Assembly: GCF_000317245.1 (NCBI RefSeq)
Contig: NZ_AJLJ01000076.1
Span: 1 to 64,000, forward strand
Direction of reading: 5' to 3'
Length of the DNA stretch: 64,000 nt
Origin: Fischerella muscicola SAG 1427-1 = PCC 73103
GTDB taxonomy: Bacteria; Cyanobacteriota; Cyanobacteriia; Cyanobacteriales; Nostocaceae
Under the pieces are notes generated by a model. That model made no database searches and was not told where the DNA came from. It saw nothing but the letters and a program-made list of their open reading frames with translations. Made by a program: the position numbers and the translations under genes. The number at the start of each line of letters is the position of its first letter. Position 1 is the first letter of the stretch. Positions 16,485 to 25,985 of this stretch are shown here, in pieces.

Positions 16485-18671
16485 ATGACGCACACTCCTA
16501 TTAACACTAATGGTTCCTGTATTGATAGACTAATTAGTAAATTAGAGAGACAAATTGGACTCCAAGAAGCCAATCAACTTAAAGAAAAAGCTATTGAAAT
16601 TGTCCAAAACTGTGTCAATGTTTATTCAGAAAATTTTGGTTATGGTGATGTAGGGGAAAACGGTACAGGTTTAGTAAGTCAACCTTATAAGGGACAAGAA
16701 CCTATTCCCAATGGTACAACTGGATTGATTTATGGTCGAGTTCAAAGTGGGAAAACTAACACCACTATTGCAACCTTAGCACTGGCTCATGAAAATAATT
16801 TTCGTTGTTTTATTATATTAACTTCTGATAATACTTGGTTAGGAAAACAAACAGCTAATCGTTTTAACAATCAAGTTCAAGCAGGGCCAGTTTTTTTTGA
16901 TTGGGAAGCATGGAATAATAATCCCATTAATTTCGCAAAAACTAAAGTTAAACCTTATATTAAAGATACAAGAATTGTATTAATTTCTACAAAAAATAGT
17001 CATCATCTGGATAAATTACTGAAGGTTTTAAAAGAAGCAAAGGTAAAAGATGTCCCTACTTTAATTTTTGATGATGAAGCAGATAATGCTAGTTTAAATA
17101 CGAATGAATCTAAACAATCTAAACAAGGCAAAGATACTATTCCTGACAGCACAATTTTTGAAAAAATAGGTAAAATTCGTCAAGAAGTTGCTAATCATAT
17201 TTATATTCAAATCACGGCGACTCCCCAAAGTCTATTATTACAAAACCTCTCTCATCCTTGTAAGCCACAATTTTGTGCAGCACTACCAGAACCGGGAAAT
17301 AGCTATATGGGAGGAGAACTGTTTTTTTCAGAAAATAGTAACTATTGTTGTATTGTAGATGCTGAAGAAATTAACCAATTAAAGAAACAAAAAGGTGCAA
17401 TTAATCCGGGTAATCCGCGTAATAAATGGGTAATTCCTGAAGGATTAAGGCTTGCGCTGTGTTGCTTTTTTATAGGTTCAACATACAAAATGTTATCTTC
17501 TGAACAAGAAGATGCAAGATATTCTTTTCTCGCTCATATTTGTTATAAACAAGATATTCATAGTGTCTTGGATCAAGTTATTAGTCAATTTGTAATTAAT
17601 TTAGATAAAGCAATTCGAGAAAAAAGTTCAGAAACGGAAAATAAACAAGCCCAAAAATGGCTAGAACAAGCTTACAATGAGTTAAATAAAACTGCGGATA
17701 ATTTACCTACGTTTAATGAATTAGTAGATGAGTTAAAAATTCAATTAGGGAGCGTAATCACCCCTAAAATAATTAATGCAAAGAATTCAGATAAAGAGCC
17801 TAACTATAATCCTGGAATGAATATATTAATCGGAGGTAATAGATTAGGTAGGGGTGTAACTATTGATGGGCTAATGGTAACTTATTATGGGCGTGATGCT
17901 AAACAAAAAGTAGTGGATACAGTTCATCAACATGCTCGAATGTATGGTTATCGGCCACATTTAAAAGATGTTACTCGTCTCTTTTTACCGGAACATATAC
18001 TATACACTTTTCGTTCTATCCACGAAGCGGATGAAGCAATGCGTCAAGCAATAGGAGATGATATTCATAACATTAAACTTCAGCCTGTTTGGATAGGAGG
18101 AACTCTAAAACCAACTCGCTCTAATGTTTTAGACCCCACAGTTATTGGTGTACTAGCACCAGGAAAATTGATTTTCCCTCAAAACCCAGCTTATAAGAAA
18201 GAAGAAATCAAGGAGAATTTTCACAATATCGAAAATATTTTAATTGATTATCAGGATGACGATCGCTATTATGAGGTGGATATAGAGTTTATAATTCAAG
18301 TTATCAGTTACACAAAGAGTTATTATATTCCCGGTGAAGAATGGGAATCTAAACGTATCGTCAAAGGATTAACAGATATAAAATCAAAGGGTATAACAAA
18401 AGGGCGTTTAAATGTTCGTAGAGGTAAAAAGAATAAAAGTAAAGGATTAGATATGCCAAGAAAAGATCCTTTTCAATGGAGATTTGGCTTTGGTTCAGGT
18501 GAGTGGTCAATAGAAGCTAAAAAGAAATACCCTGATGTTCCAACTTTGATTATTTGCTATCAAAAAGGAGAGAATAATCAAGGATGGGATGATCATCCTA
18601 TATATCTACCTATGCTGAAGGGGCGACGAAATCACCTAAAATGCAGATTCTATAAGCTTCATAGCTCTTAG
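16485..18671 (+). CDS. Z1-domain ATPase/helicase-like protein, C-terminus replaced by an insertion sequence
   Basis: The 728-residue product fits the Z1-domain family (PF10593): Walker A in LIYGRVQSGKTNTT (about residues 82-95), DExx-like LIFDDEADNAS (about 192), SAT-like ITATPQSLLL, and a C-terminal helicase half with GGNRLGRGVTIDGL and HQHARMYGYR. Z1 genes occur in restriction-like operons with MutL/MORC-type ATPases, cytosine methyltransferases and PD-(D/E)XK nucleases. Here only a small upstream ORF accompanies it. Residues 711-728 are encoded by an IS inserted after codon 710; joining across it restores an 18-residue native tail (LVLPKQKFVLMFNYDEDE). Activity of the altered protein is uncertain. 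Confidence 0.82.
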   Translation: MTHTPINTNGSCIDRLISKLERQIGLQEANQLKEKAIEIVQNCVNVYSENFGYGDVGENGTGLVSQPYKGQEPIPNGTTGLIYGRVQSGKTNTTIATLALAHENNFRCFIILTSDNTWLGKQTANRFNNQVQAGPVFFDWEAWNNNPINFAKTKVKPYIKDTRIVLISTKNSHHLDKLLKVLKEAKVKDVPTLIFDDEADNASLNTNESKQSKQGKDTIPDSTIFEKIGKIRQEVANHIYIQITATPQSLLLQNLSHPCKPQFCAALPEPGNSYMGGELFFSENSNYCCIVDAEEINQLKKQKGAINPGNPRNKWVIPEGLRLALCCFFIGSTYKMLSSEQEDARYSFLAHICYKQDIHSVLDQVISQFVINLDKAIREKSSETENKQAQKWLEQAYNELNKTADNLPTFNELVDELKIQLGSVITPKIINAKNSDKEPNYNPGMNILIGGNRLGRGVTIDGLMVTYYGRDAKQKVVDTVHQHARMYGYRPHLKDVTRLFLPEHILYTFRSIHEADEAMRQAIGDDIHNIKLQPVWIGGTLKPTRSNVLDPTVIGVLAPGKLIFPQNPAYKKEEIKENFHNIENILIDYQDDDRYYEVDIEFIIQVISYTKSYYIPGEEWESKRIVKGLTDIKSKGITKGRLNVRRGKKNKSKGLDMPRKDPFQWRFGFGSGEWSIEAKKKYPDVPTLIICYQKGENNQGWDDHPIYLPMLKGRRNHLKCRFYKLHSS

Positions 18672-19885
18672 ACCTTGTTGATAATACTTTAATTTATTGC
18701 GATTAAGTCTCATTAGCTCAGTTACTAATTCCATACAAATATCCTTAAAATTAACCCAAGTGTGACCATATAGTCCGACATAAAAGCTACTATGTCTGCG
18801 CTCTGCTCGACCAGATTCTTTAATACGAGCAACATATTTTTGTATTCCTTTACGTTTAATTTGTTGACCAGCAATTGTAGCAGAAGTGTAAGCAAGCGCA
18901 ATTAATAATACTATTGAAATAAAGCGTCTACCTTCAACATTTGTATCTTCTAAATTCTAACCACCGTTTTTGAAATCTCTAAACATTTCCTCAATATCAA
19001 ATCTTTGTTTGTAAGCTGAAATAGCAGACTCTAAGCTTTCAAAGTTTGTTAAAATAAACCATCCTTCTTTTGGAGCTACTCCTTTGATTTTGCGTTTCCA
19101 TTTGCAAGCAATGTTAAAACTAAAAAAACCTTGACTTTTAGTTACCTTAACTACCTTGATAAAAAATGATAATCCTGGTGTTAAACCTAAATCATTTAAC
19201 TCAATCCAAATATCTTTTTCATATTCAACAAATTCGTTCTTTTTTAAACGTAAGCAAAAGTACACGCCCGACTTCTGGAGGTAATTTGCCAGTTTTATAG
19301 AGCAAAATTCTCTATCGCCTAATACACAAACTCTATACTTTTCAAAAAGTGGTATAACCTTCGATAATAAATTTTGCTGCTCTGATATGTTACTACTACC
19401 TAATTTTGGTAATAATTCAAAATATATTGGGAATGCTCTTCTATCCCAGATAACGCTAACCATAAATAAGTTTATACAACTCCAATTCGTTCTATCGATT
19501 GCTATGTAAATTACTTTTCCATCTGTAAAGTATTTTTCTAACCATTCTTTAATGATTGGAAACCAGATTTTTTCAATTGTTAAATTTGGTAATGATAAAA
19601 ATCTCTGTATCCTTTTTCTTCTACTTTCAAATTTAATTGCTAAAGGTAAAGCATTTGCTAACCTTTCTAAGTTAACTTTTTTGATTGACTGTAAAAGATT
19701 CAGCAAAATTTTCAGAAGTAGATATTCTGCTGTACTCAGTTGACTTTTTAAGTGCTTTTGGTAAAATTCAGGTAACATTTTTAATAGGTAGGTCTTATTG
19801 CGAATTTAGACCTATCTTTTTCTATCACAAAATGTTACATGCTTTACATACAAGGCTTTTTGGCCTATTTCGTCGCCCCTTCAGC
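18614..19885 (-). mobile_element. IS4-family insertion sequence inside the Z1 gene
   Basis: A 1,272-bp element bounded by identical 19-bp inverted ends, GCTGAAGGGGCGACGAAAT (18614-18632 and, reversed, 19867-19885). It is flanked by a direct 7-bp target duplication TACCTAT (18607-18613 and 19886-19892). One transposase gene on the minus strand fills it. Ends and duplication are intact, so insertion is fairly recent, although the transposase has a stop codon. Confidence 0.93.
18636..19778 (-). pseudogene. IS4-type transposase with an internal amber codon
   Basis: DDE transposase. First Asp in AIDRTNW, second in LGDREF, and the IS4 signature Y-x2-R-x3-E-x6-K in YKQRFDIEEMFRDFK. The frame from 19778 stops at TAG 18957-18959 straight after FKNGG; beyond it the same frame continues for about 106 codons (NLEDTNVEGRRFISIVLLIA... 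to RAMKLIESAF) and ends at 18636. A tyrosine codon probably became TAG. Full length would be about 380 residues. The truncated 273-residue product keeps all catalytic residues but lacks the C-terminal region. A functional copy elsewhere could still move the element. Confidence 0.9.
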
Positions 19886-19950
19886 TACCTATGTTGGTTT
19901 TACCTAAACAAAAATTTGTTTTAATGTTTAATTATGATGAGGATGAATAA
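19886..19950 (+). pseudogene. Displaced 3' end of the Z1 gene
   Basis: Begins with the second TACCTAT copy. Read in frame after codon 710 of the Z1 gene, it gives LVLPKQKFVLMFNYDEDE and a TAA at 19948-19950. It is now orphaned downstream of the IS. Confidence 0.85.
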
Positions 19951-20039
19951 GGTTTAAGAATAAATTTTTATAAACAATTTATAAAGTAATTTTTAAATAA
20001 AAATAGGTAACTTGATGCAGGATGATTGACCAAGCTAAT

Positions 20040-20112
20040 GTGGTGCGTTACGGCGTAACATGTAATTTATCGCTAAAAAGTATACATCACAAACGCCGTA
20101 ACACACCCTACA
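20040..20112. repeat. Imperfect palindromic repeat
   Basis: Arms GTGCGTTACGGCG and CGCCGTAACACAC separated by about 38 bp. This is a common type of dispersed palindrome in Nostoc-like genomes. It lies between the Z1 remnant and tlyA. Confidence 0.7.
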
Positions 20113-20209
20113 GAATTTATAAAAGTAGATCCTTCTTGGTGAAAAATTAAGGAAAAGTAGCAGTTGTAAATAGGGTTAGAAAAAAGGTAAGAAATAAGGA
20201 TTTAGAATT

Positions 20210-21046
20210 TTGGTTAAGCAACGATTAGATACTTTGTTAGTAGATTTGGGATTGTGTGTGTCCCGTCAACAAGCGCAACGACTCATTCAAGCGGGGGAAG
20301 TGAGCGTTGATGGTAAGCTTGTTGATAAAGCGGGGACAGAGATTGAAGTTACAGCTGAGGTTAAGATTAAGGAGCGATCGCGTTTTGTTTCTCGTGGGGG
20401 TGAGAAACTCGCTAAGGCGTTACAAGAGTTTGCGATCGCTGTAGAGAATCGTGTTTGTTTGGATGGTGGTATTTCTACAGGCGGTTTTACTGATTGTCTC
20501 CTGCAAGCTGGAGCAAGGTTAGTTTATGGTGTGGATGTTGGTTACGGACAAGTTGACTGGAAGTTACGTAACGACCCACGGGTAATTTTGAAAGAACGCA
20601 CGAATTTACGCTATCTAACCCCTGATGAATTGTATGGTGTGTCCCCCCTAGCAGAGACAGGGGGGAATTATGCTGATTTAGTGGTGGTAGATGTTTCGTT
20701 TATTTCGTTAACGAAAGTTTTACCTGCTTTGTGGCGATTAACCCAACCTCAGCGTGAAGCGATTTTGTTGGTGAAACCTCAATTTGAAGTGGGAAAAAGT
20801 CGTGTCGGGAAAAAAGGAGTGGTACGTGATCCAAAAGACCATGCTGATGCGATCGCTCAGGTGTTACAAGCAGCTATTGAATTAGGATGGAATTATAAAG
20901 GTCTAACTTGGTCGCCTGTGACTGGCCCAGCTGGAAATATTGAGTACCTTTTGTGGTTAAAAATGGATAGTGAGATAGCACCGCCAAATTTAGAAACTAT
21001 TCAACAAATTACAAAATCTGCTACTGCTGATTTTCGAGATAATTAA
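20210..21046 (+). CDS. tlyA: TlyA family rRNA 2'-O-methyltransferase (S4 + FtsJ)
   Basis: TlyA proteins methylate the 2'-OH of cytidines in rRNA. The 278-residue product has an N-terminal S4 RNA-binding domain (residues 1-62; RLDTLLVDLGL, SRQQAQRLIQAGEVSVDG), the linker SRGGEKLAKAL, and an FtsJ-like domain with SAM motif LDGGISTGGFTDCLL (usually LDVGASTGGF). DVSFISLTKVLP, LLVKPQFE and GPAGNIEYLLW follow. The start is TTG at 20210, chosen because TAAGGA lies 9 bp before it and no ATG is available. Its stop overlaps that of the convergent cp12 by 4 bp. Confidence 0.91.
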   Translation: MVKQRLDTLLVDLGLCVSRQQAQRLIQAGEVSVDGKLVDKAGTEIEVTAEVKIKERSRFVSRGGEKLAKALQEFAIAVENRVCLDGGISTGGFTDCLLQAGARLVYGVDVGYGQVDWKLRNDPRVILKERTNLRYLTPDELYGVSPLAETGGNYADLVVVDVSFISLTKVLPALWRLTQPQREAILLVKPQFEVGKSRVGKKGVVRDPKDHADAIAQVLQAAIELGWNYKGLTWSPVTGPAGNIEYLLWLKMDSEIAPPNLETIQQITKSATADFRDN

Positions 21047-21267
21047 ACGTCATAAATCCGACATTCAATGGCTTCTGGATGAATTTCACAATAGCGTTCT
21101 AAATCTGTTTTGCGTTTTGTGATTTGCTGTTGTTGAAATTGCTCAACTCGTATTTTTTCAACTATTTCCCAGGCTAAAATACATTCATTGGAATTACTGC
21201 CTGTTTGATCACAAATCGTCCGAGCTTCATCTAGAGCTTGCAATACGTCTAAAGTTTGTGATGTCAT
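21043..21267 (-). CDS. cp12: CP12 Calvin-cycle regulator with variant core motif
   Basis: CP12 is a small redox-controlled scaffold that holds GAPDH and phosphoribulokinase in an inactive complex in the dark. The 74-residue product has both cysteine pairs: CDQTGSNSNEC (residues 19-29) and YCEIHPEAIEC (about 59-69), and it ends ECRIYDV like canonical CP12. The core motif, normally AWDxVEEL, reads AWEIVEKI here, so it may be one of the variant cyanobacterial CP12 forms with altered PRK contact. The ATG is well placed. Convergent with tlyA. Confidence 0.86.
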   Translation of the reverse strand: MTSQTLDVLQALDEARTICDQTGSNSNECILAWEIVEKIRVEQFQQQQITKRKTDLERYCEIHPEAIECRIYDV

Positions 21268-21796
21268 AGTTTACCCTTTTTGGACTGCACAAAATGGACT
21301 CAAAGTTTTATTGCTGCTTGAGTTTTTATTTATAGCGTAGATAGAAAAAATAAAAAAGTGCAGGAGTAAAATTTTGCACTATATAAAAAGTTATACAATT
21401 AATTAGAATTAATAAACTTTTGGCGGATTTATAAATTAATAGGTTTCAGTTAAGGTTATTGGTATGGTTTTCTGGTTATGTAGAGAGATTGCATTGCAAT
21501 GTCTCTACAGATTTTTTCGGTAGAGAAATTTTATGATCATTGGTCATTGGTAAGGTTTGGTGCATATTTACTTTTCCTAACTCTCGCTATGTTTATTACC
21601 ACCGACTTACTTAATCCTGGATTTCTCTCAATCATTATGTATCAAATATATAGGTTGTAATATGGACTTACTAATACCCACTTTATAAAGAAAAGCTAAA
21701 GTTCATGATTGAATCTATCTAAAGTAAGAAGTGGTTGCTTCATAAATTTTAGAAATTATATACAAAGCTTAAAAATTTTAGTTACTAAATTTCAAA
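21268..21796. other. Intergenic region, 529 bp
   Basis: AT-rich, between divergent cp12 and a small ORF. A TATGTTTATTACC(A/G)CC(A/G)ACTTACTT segment at about 21588 recurs near 26057 after the histidine kinase gene, so it is a dispersed repeat. A GTAGAGAGATTGCATTGCAATGTCTCTAC palindrome lies at about 21480-21508. No gene seen. Confidence 0.5.
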
Positions 21797-22024
21797 ATGT
21801 ATTCTAAGGAGAAAGAAGAGTTTTTTCATACAGAACTCGTCAAGTATGGTGTCGATTATCAAAGAGCCGCTAAAGTCGCCCAGATTTTAGCGTCTGGAAC
21901 ACCAGATGAACTTTTGAATGAGAAAGAAATCCAACTTGCCGAAGAGGTTTGTAAAGAATGGTTAAGACAGTACCAGCGTTACAAGCGCTTGACCTCAAAT
22001 TTCATAGAATCTAAGCGCTTTTGA
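21797..22024 (+). CDS. Small unknown helical protein, 75 aa
   Basis: A 75-residue charged, probably all-helical product (EKEEFFHTELVKYGVDYQRAAKVAQILASG...). No signal peptide, membrane segment or recognised motif. The ATG at 21797 has no clear ribosome-binding site upstream. It ends 10 bp before the convergent GTPase gene. The amino-acid usage looks like a real protein; the family is not known to me. Confidence 0.6.
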   Translation: MYSKEKEEFFHTELVKYGVDYQRAAKVAQILASGTPDELLNEKEIQLAEEVCKEWLRQYQRYKRLTSNFIESKRF

Positions 22025-22034
22025 TGCTTAAAGT

Positions 22035-23399
22035 TCACTTGCCTGTTATACCCAAATTCTGTTCCAAATCCTGTCGCAAACGATACAAAATCGTATTTGA
22101 TTCTACTTCAGCCAGAATTTCTGTGATCACGGTGCTAGCGCCTAATTGTCCCCAGGTACAGCCTTGTTCGAGGTAGACTTGGGCAGCTTTACCGACTGCG
22201 TAGGCTCCATAACCTGCGATTCCAGCTTGAGCGATCGCACTCCCGGCAAAGACTGTTATATTACTAGGGTTATCACCACTGGCAATGGCTGCCGTACTTT
22301 TACCTAACCCTAAAATAAAACTGCTACCTAATTCTCCTAATAACAAACCACCAGAACTGAATAAAATTGTTTTTAATAGTCTCCCGGCTTCATAGCCCGT
22401 CATTGGTAAACCATACAACCGTGCCAAAGAACGAATCAAAGCTAAGTCGGCGACAGTTCCACCTAAAATATCGAGAAAGGCAATGGGATTTAACCCGACA
22501 GCTACAGCTTTATATTTGGTAAATTGCCAAATTAAGTCTTCTGCTTCTTGTTGACGTACATCAACAGTTTTGGATGCGATCGCTTCTTCTGCATCCCGTG
22601 CTTGGATGAGTGCGTTTAAAGCAATGAGCGATCGCCCTTCCCGGTTGAGAATTTTCAGAAGAGTCTGTTTGAGTTCGTCTATTTGTGGTGGTGGTGTCTC
22701 CCATTCGTAAGTTACATTCCCATCCGGCCATTCAACCCGTACTTCCAGGGGTGTTGGTTCCGCCGCAATCATGACAATTTCATCAGGTTGTAAAGGCTTG
22801 GTTTGGATATGTCCTGCACCCAGTTGTTGCAAATTTTTATAAATTTTCTCTCGGTCTGTATCTGGATACAAGTCTATTTTATTAAATACGAGAATCAAGG
22901 GCTTTTGTGACTGTCGCAATTCGCACAAAGCTTGATATTCGGTGCGGGTAATATCGCCAGCAACCACAAACAAAATTAAATCTGCTTGACGTGCCACATC
23001 TTTTGCCATTTGCGATCGCGCTTCTCCCGCAATTTCATCTAGTCCTGGAGTATCAATTAATTCTACCTGTGCTTTATCGCCAAGATTCCAACGTACAGAA
23101 CGGGGATACTGAGTTACACCATGTAAAGGGCCAGTTTGCAGAATCTTCTGTCCTAATAAAGCATTTAATACCGCCGATTTACCACGACTTACTAAACCAA
23201 AAGCGGCAATTACAATCACATTATGGTCTAGTTTATCAAGACTAGCGGTTAAAACCTCTAATTCTGGTTTTACCAAACCAGCTAATTTTGGATTTGCTGA
23301 TGCTTGTCCGGGTTTACGGAAATTGCTATACCAAGACAGCGCTTGTCTGAGACTAGCACGAGCGCGGTTGAGATGAGTTTCTTGTGTGTTTTTTGGCAC
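22035..23399 (-). CDS. Membrane-associated GTPase with C-terminal DUF697-like region
   Basis: A 454-residue Era/TrmE-like GTPase. G1 AFGLVSRGKSAVLNALLG (about residues 66-83), a G2 threonine after GVTQYPRSV, G3 DTPGLDE (about 116) and G4 VFNKIDLYP (about 171) are all present. The C-terminal half (about 300-420) has hydrophobic Gly/Ala-rich segments (GGLLLGELGSSFILGLG, AGSAIAQAGIAGYGAYAVG) as in DUF697 proteins that associate with membranes. Cyanobacteria carry several such GTPases; the role is unsettled. The first ATG is used. A dispersed repeat lies upstream. Confidence 0.85.
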   Translation of the reverse strand: MPKNTQETHLNRARASLRQALSWYSNFRKPGQASANPKLAGLVKPELEVLTASLDKLDHNVIVIAAFGLVSRGKSAVLNALLGQKILQTGPLHGVTQYPRSVRWNLGDKAQVELIDTPGLDEIAGEARSQMAKDVARQADLILFVVAGDITRTEYQALCELRQSQKPLILVFNKIDLYPDTDREKIYKNLQQLGAGHIQTKPLQPDEIVMIAAEPTPLEVRVEWPDGNVTYEWETPPPQIDELKQTLLKILNREGRSLIALNALIQARDAEEAIASKTVDVRQQEAEDLIWQFTKYKAVAVGLNPIAFLDILGGTVADLALIRSLARLYGLPMTGYEAGRLLKTILFSSGGLLLGELGSSFILGLGKSTAAIASGDNPSNITVFAGSAIAQAGIAGYGAYAVGKAAQVYLEQGCTWGQLGASTVITEILAEVESNTILYRLRQDLEQNLGITGK

Positions 23400-23759
23400 T
23401 TGCTACGATTGAGGATCGGGGACAAAAGAATTAAAAATTAAAAATAAGGAAGGGAGACATGGCCAACAAGAGAGACAAGGGGAGCCACTGCGCCCTTGCG
23501 GGTTTCCCGCGTTGTAGCACGTGGCGTGGACAAGTGTAGGTTTTTAATCAAGCAATGAGTGATGTTTATAGAACAGATACTCTGAAATCATCTGTGAAAT
23601 CATTGTCTATTTTATCCAAAAAACTATTGCAAATTGCCAATCAACAAGAATTAATTCAATCAATGAGTTTAGATTTGTCTCAACATTAATTTGAATCACA
23701 AATATGGGAACAATAACTTCAGTCAAATATTTGGTTGATGTTACTAAATTAATTTAAGT
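23400..23759. other. Intergenic region with inverted copy of the CCACGCCACGTGC repeat
   Basis: At about 23467-23536 lies the reverse complement of the repeat seen at 528-650 and 29521-29700 (GTAGCACGTGGCGTGGACAAG on this strand). The remainder is AT-rich and probably holds the histidine kinase promoter. No gene seen. Confidence 0.65.
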
Positions 23760-25985
23760 ATGAAATTTTCTCCTTCTAAAGGCTTTATAAAAGTTCCTTT
23801 ACAGCTATTATTAATCGTTCCCTTCGTAGTTCAAATTTGTATATCTGTTGGTTTGGTTGGATATCTATCATTTAAAAATGGGCAGAAAGCAGTCAATGAA
23901 CTTGCTGATCAGGTAATGGGTAAAACCAACAGCCTGGTTAATCAGCATCTTGATAGTTACCTAGACATTCCCCATCAAATTAATCAAATGAACGTGGATG
24001 CTGTAGAGACGGGATTGCTCGATTTACGAGATTTTGAACGTGCAGGAAAATACTTATGGAAACAGATGCAAGTCCATAAAAATTTGGGCTACAACGGCTA
24101 TGCTTTCGCTACAGGTGAAGGGGCTGGCTCTGGTAATTATCCGGGGAGTAAATCTACCACAATAGAATTATATCCTTTAGCTGTTAACGGAGTGTCTAAG
24201 GTTTATTCCTACGCTACAGATGCTCAAGGAAACCGGACAAAGCTAATTAATACATATGATTACAATACTTTTGCACAACCTTGGTATATAAATGCGGTAA
24301 AAGCTGGAAAACCAATTTGGAGTGGCGTGAATCCTTGGGATGGGGATATTGGTTACATAGCTGTTTCTGCTGGCTATCCTATTTATGACAAAAGTGGTAA
24401 ATTGCTCGCTGTCTTTAATGTTGATTTACTACTGTCAAATATCAGTGATTTTCTGCACCAAATTCGTGTTAGTCAAAATGGCAGTGTTTTTATTATTGAG
24501 CGTAATGGGTTGTTGGTTGCCAATTCCAGTACTCAAAAACCTTATGTGATAGCTAATCGTAAAACCAAACGATTGGCTGCATCTGATAGCCGTGATCCTC
24601 TAATTCAAGCTACTGCTAAGTATTTACAGCAAAAACTAGGAGACTTGCAGCAGATTCAAGAAAAGCAACAGTTAATGTTTGATTTCAAAGGCGATCGCCA
24701 ATATGTTAAGGTTACTCCTTGGCGCGATCAGTTTGGTTTAGACTGGCTTGTGGTTGTCACTGTCCCCGAAGCTGATTTTATGGGGCAAATCAACGCCAAC
24801 ACTCGTACTACAATAGCTCTGTGCTTGCTGACTGTGGTAGTAGCTTCTATAGTTGGGATTTATACATCTCGTTGGATTACTCAACCCATCTTACAGCTGA
24901 GTCAGGCGAGTCAGGCAATTGCTGATCAAAAATTAGATCGCCCGGTTGAAGTCAAAGGAATTTACGAGTTGGAGATTCTGGCGCAATCCTTCAACCATAT
25001 GGCTAGTCAGTTGCAAGAATCTTTTACAGCCTTAGAAAAAGCTAACACTGAACTAGAACAAGGAGTAGAAACACGCACGATTGAACTACAAAACACCATT
25101 GCGGAACTGCACTATACGCAAGCGCAGATGGTACAGAGTGAAAAAATGTCAGCCCTTGGTGAAATGGTGGCAGGTGTTGCCCACGAAATCAACAACCCAG
25201 TCAACTTTATTCACGGTAATCTTACTTATGTTGAGGATTACACTCAAGATTTATTGCGCTTGGTACAACTTTATCAAAAATATTTACCTGAACCACCTCT
25301 AGAAATTCAAGAAGAACTTGTTGCAATAGATTTTGATTTCTTGAATCAGGATTTAATCAAGGTCATCGAATCAATGCAAATGGGAACAAACCGCATTCGT
25401 GAAATTGTGCTGTCATTGCGAAATTTCTCGCGCTTAGATGAAGCAGAAGTGAAAGAAGTTAATATTCATGAAGGTATCGATAGCACATTGGTAATTTTGA
25501 ATAATCGTCTCAAGGTTAAATCAGATCGTCCTGAAATCCAAGTCATTAAAGAATATGGAAATTTACCTTTAGTAGAGTGTTATGCAGGCCAATTAAATCA
25601 GGTGTTTATGAATATTCTCAGTAATGCGATTGATGCATTGGAAGAACGCGATCGCGATCGTACACTAGAGGAAATTAAAGCTCAACCAAGCACAATTTAT
25701 ATATCGACGGCTGCTCAAAATCAGACTGTAACCATAAGTATTAGAGATAATGGGAATGGTATTAGTGAGACAGTACGTTCCAAGTTGTTTAATCCGTTTT
25801 TTACAACTAAACCTGTAGGTAAAGGAACAGGCTTAGGTTTAGCCATTAGCTACCAAGTTATTACCGAAAAGCATGGCGGTAAGCTTTTGTGTAATTCTCA
25901 ACTAGGACAGGGAGCAGAATTTTTGATTGAACTTCCCACACTGCAAGTATCTGCTCATTCAGCAATTTGCACAACTTTAGTTTAA
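23760..25985 (+). CDS. Cache-HAMP sensor histidine kinase
   Basis: A 741-residue membrane sensor. TM1 at about residues 14-36, a periplasmic double-Cache domain (about 40-345; WYINAVKAGKPIWSGVNPW is typical), TM2 at about 353-372, HAMP at about 374-428, a coiled coil (ETRTIELQNTIAELHYTQAQ), then HisKA with H475 in VAHEINNPVNF and an HATPase with NILSNAIDAL (N box), DNGNGI (G1) and GTGLGLAIS (G2). No receiver domain and no adjacent response regulator. The short insert after the phospho-His resembles many cyanobacterial kinases of this class. Ligand unknown; Cache domains usually sense small metabolites. Confidence 0.92.
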   Translation: MKFSPSKGFIKVPLQLLLIVPFVVQICISVGLVGYLSFKNGQKAVNELADQVMGKTNSLVNQHLDSYLDIPHQINQMNVDAVETGLLDLRDFERAGKYLWKQMQVHKNLGYNGYAFATGEGAGSGNYPGSKSTTIELYPLAVNGVSKVYSYATDAQGNRTKLINTYDYNTFAQPWYINAVKAGKPIWSGVNPWDGDIGYIAVSAGYPIYDKSGKLLAVFNVDLLLSNISDFLHQIRVSQNGSVFIIERNGLLVANSSTQKPYVIANRKTKRLAASDSRDPLIQATAKYLQQKLGDLQQIQEKQQLMFDFKGDRQYVKVTPWRDQFGLDWLVVVTVPEADFMGQINANTRTTIALCLLTVVVASIVGIYTSRWITQPILQLSQASQAIADQKLDRPVEVKGIYELEILAQSFNHMASQLQESFTALEKANTELEQGVETRTIELQNTIAELHYTQAQMVQSEKMSALGEMVAGVAHEINNPVNFIHGNLTYVEDYTQDLLRLVQLYQKYLPEPPLEIQEELVAIDFDFLNQDLIKVIESMQMGTNRIREIVLSLRNFSRLDEAEVKEVNIHEGIDSTLVILNNRLKVKSDRPEIQVIKEYGNLPLVECYAGQLNQVFMNILSNAIDALEERDRDRTLEEIKAQPSTIYISTAAQNQTVTISIRDNGNGISETVRSKLFNPFFTTKPVGKGTGLGLAISYQVITEKHGGKLLCNSQLGQGAEFLIELPTLQVSAHSAICTTLV

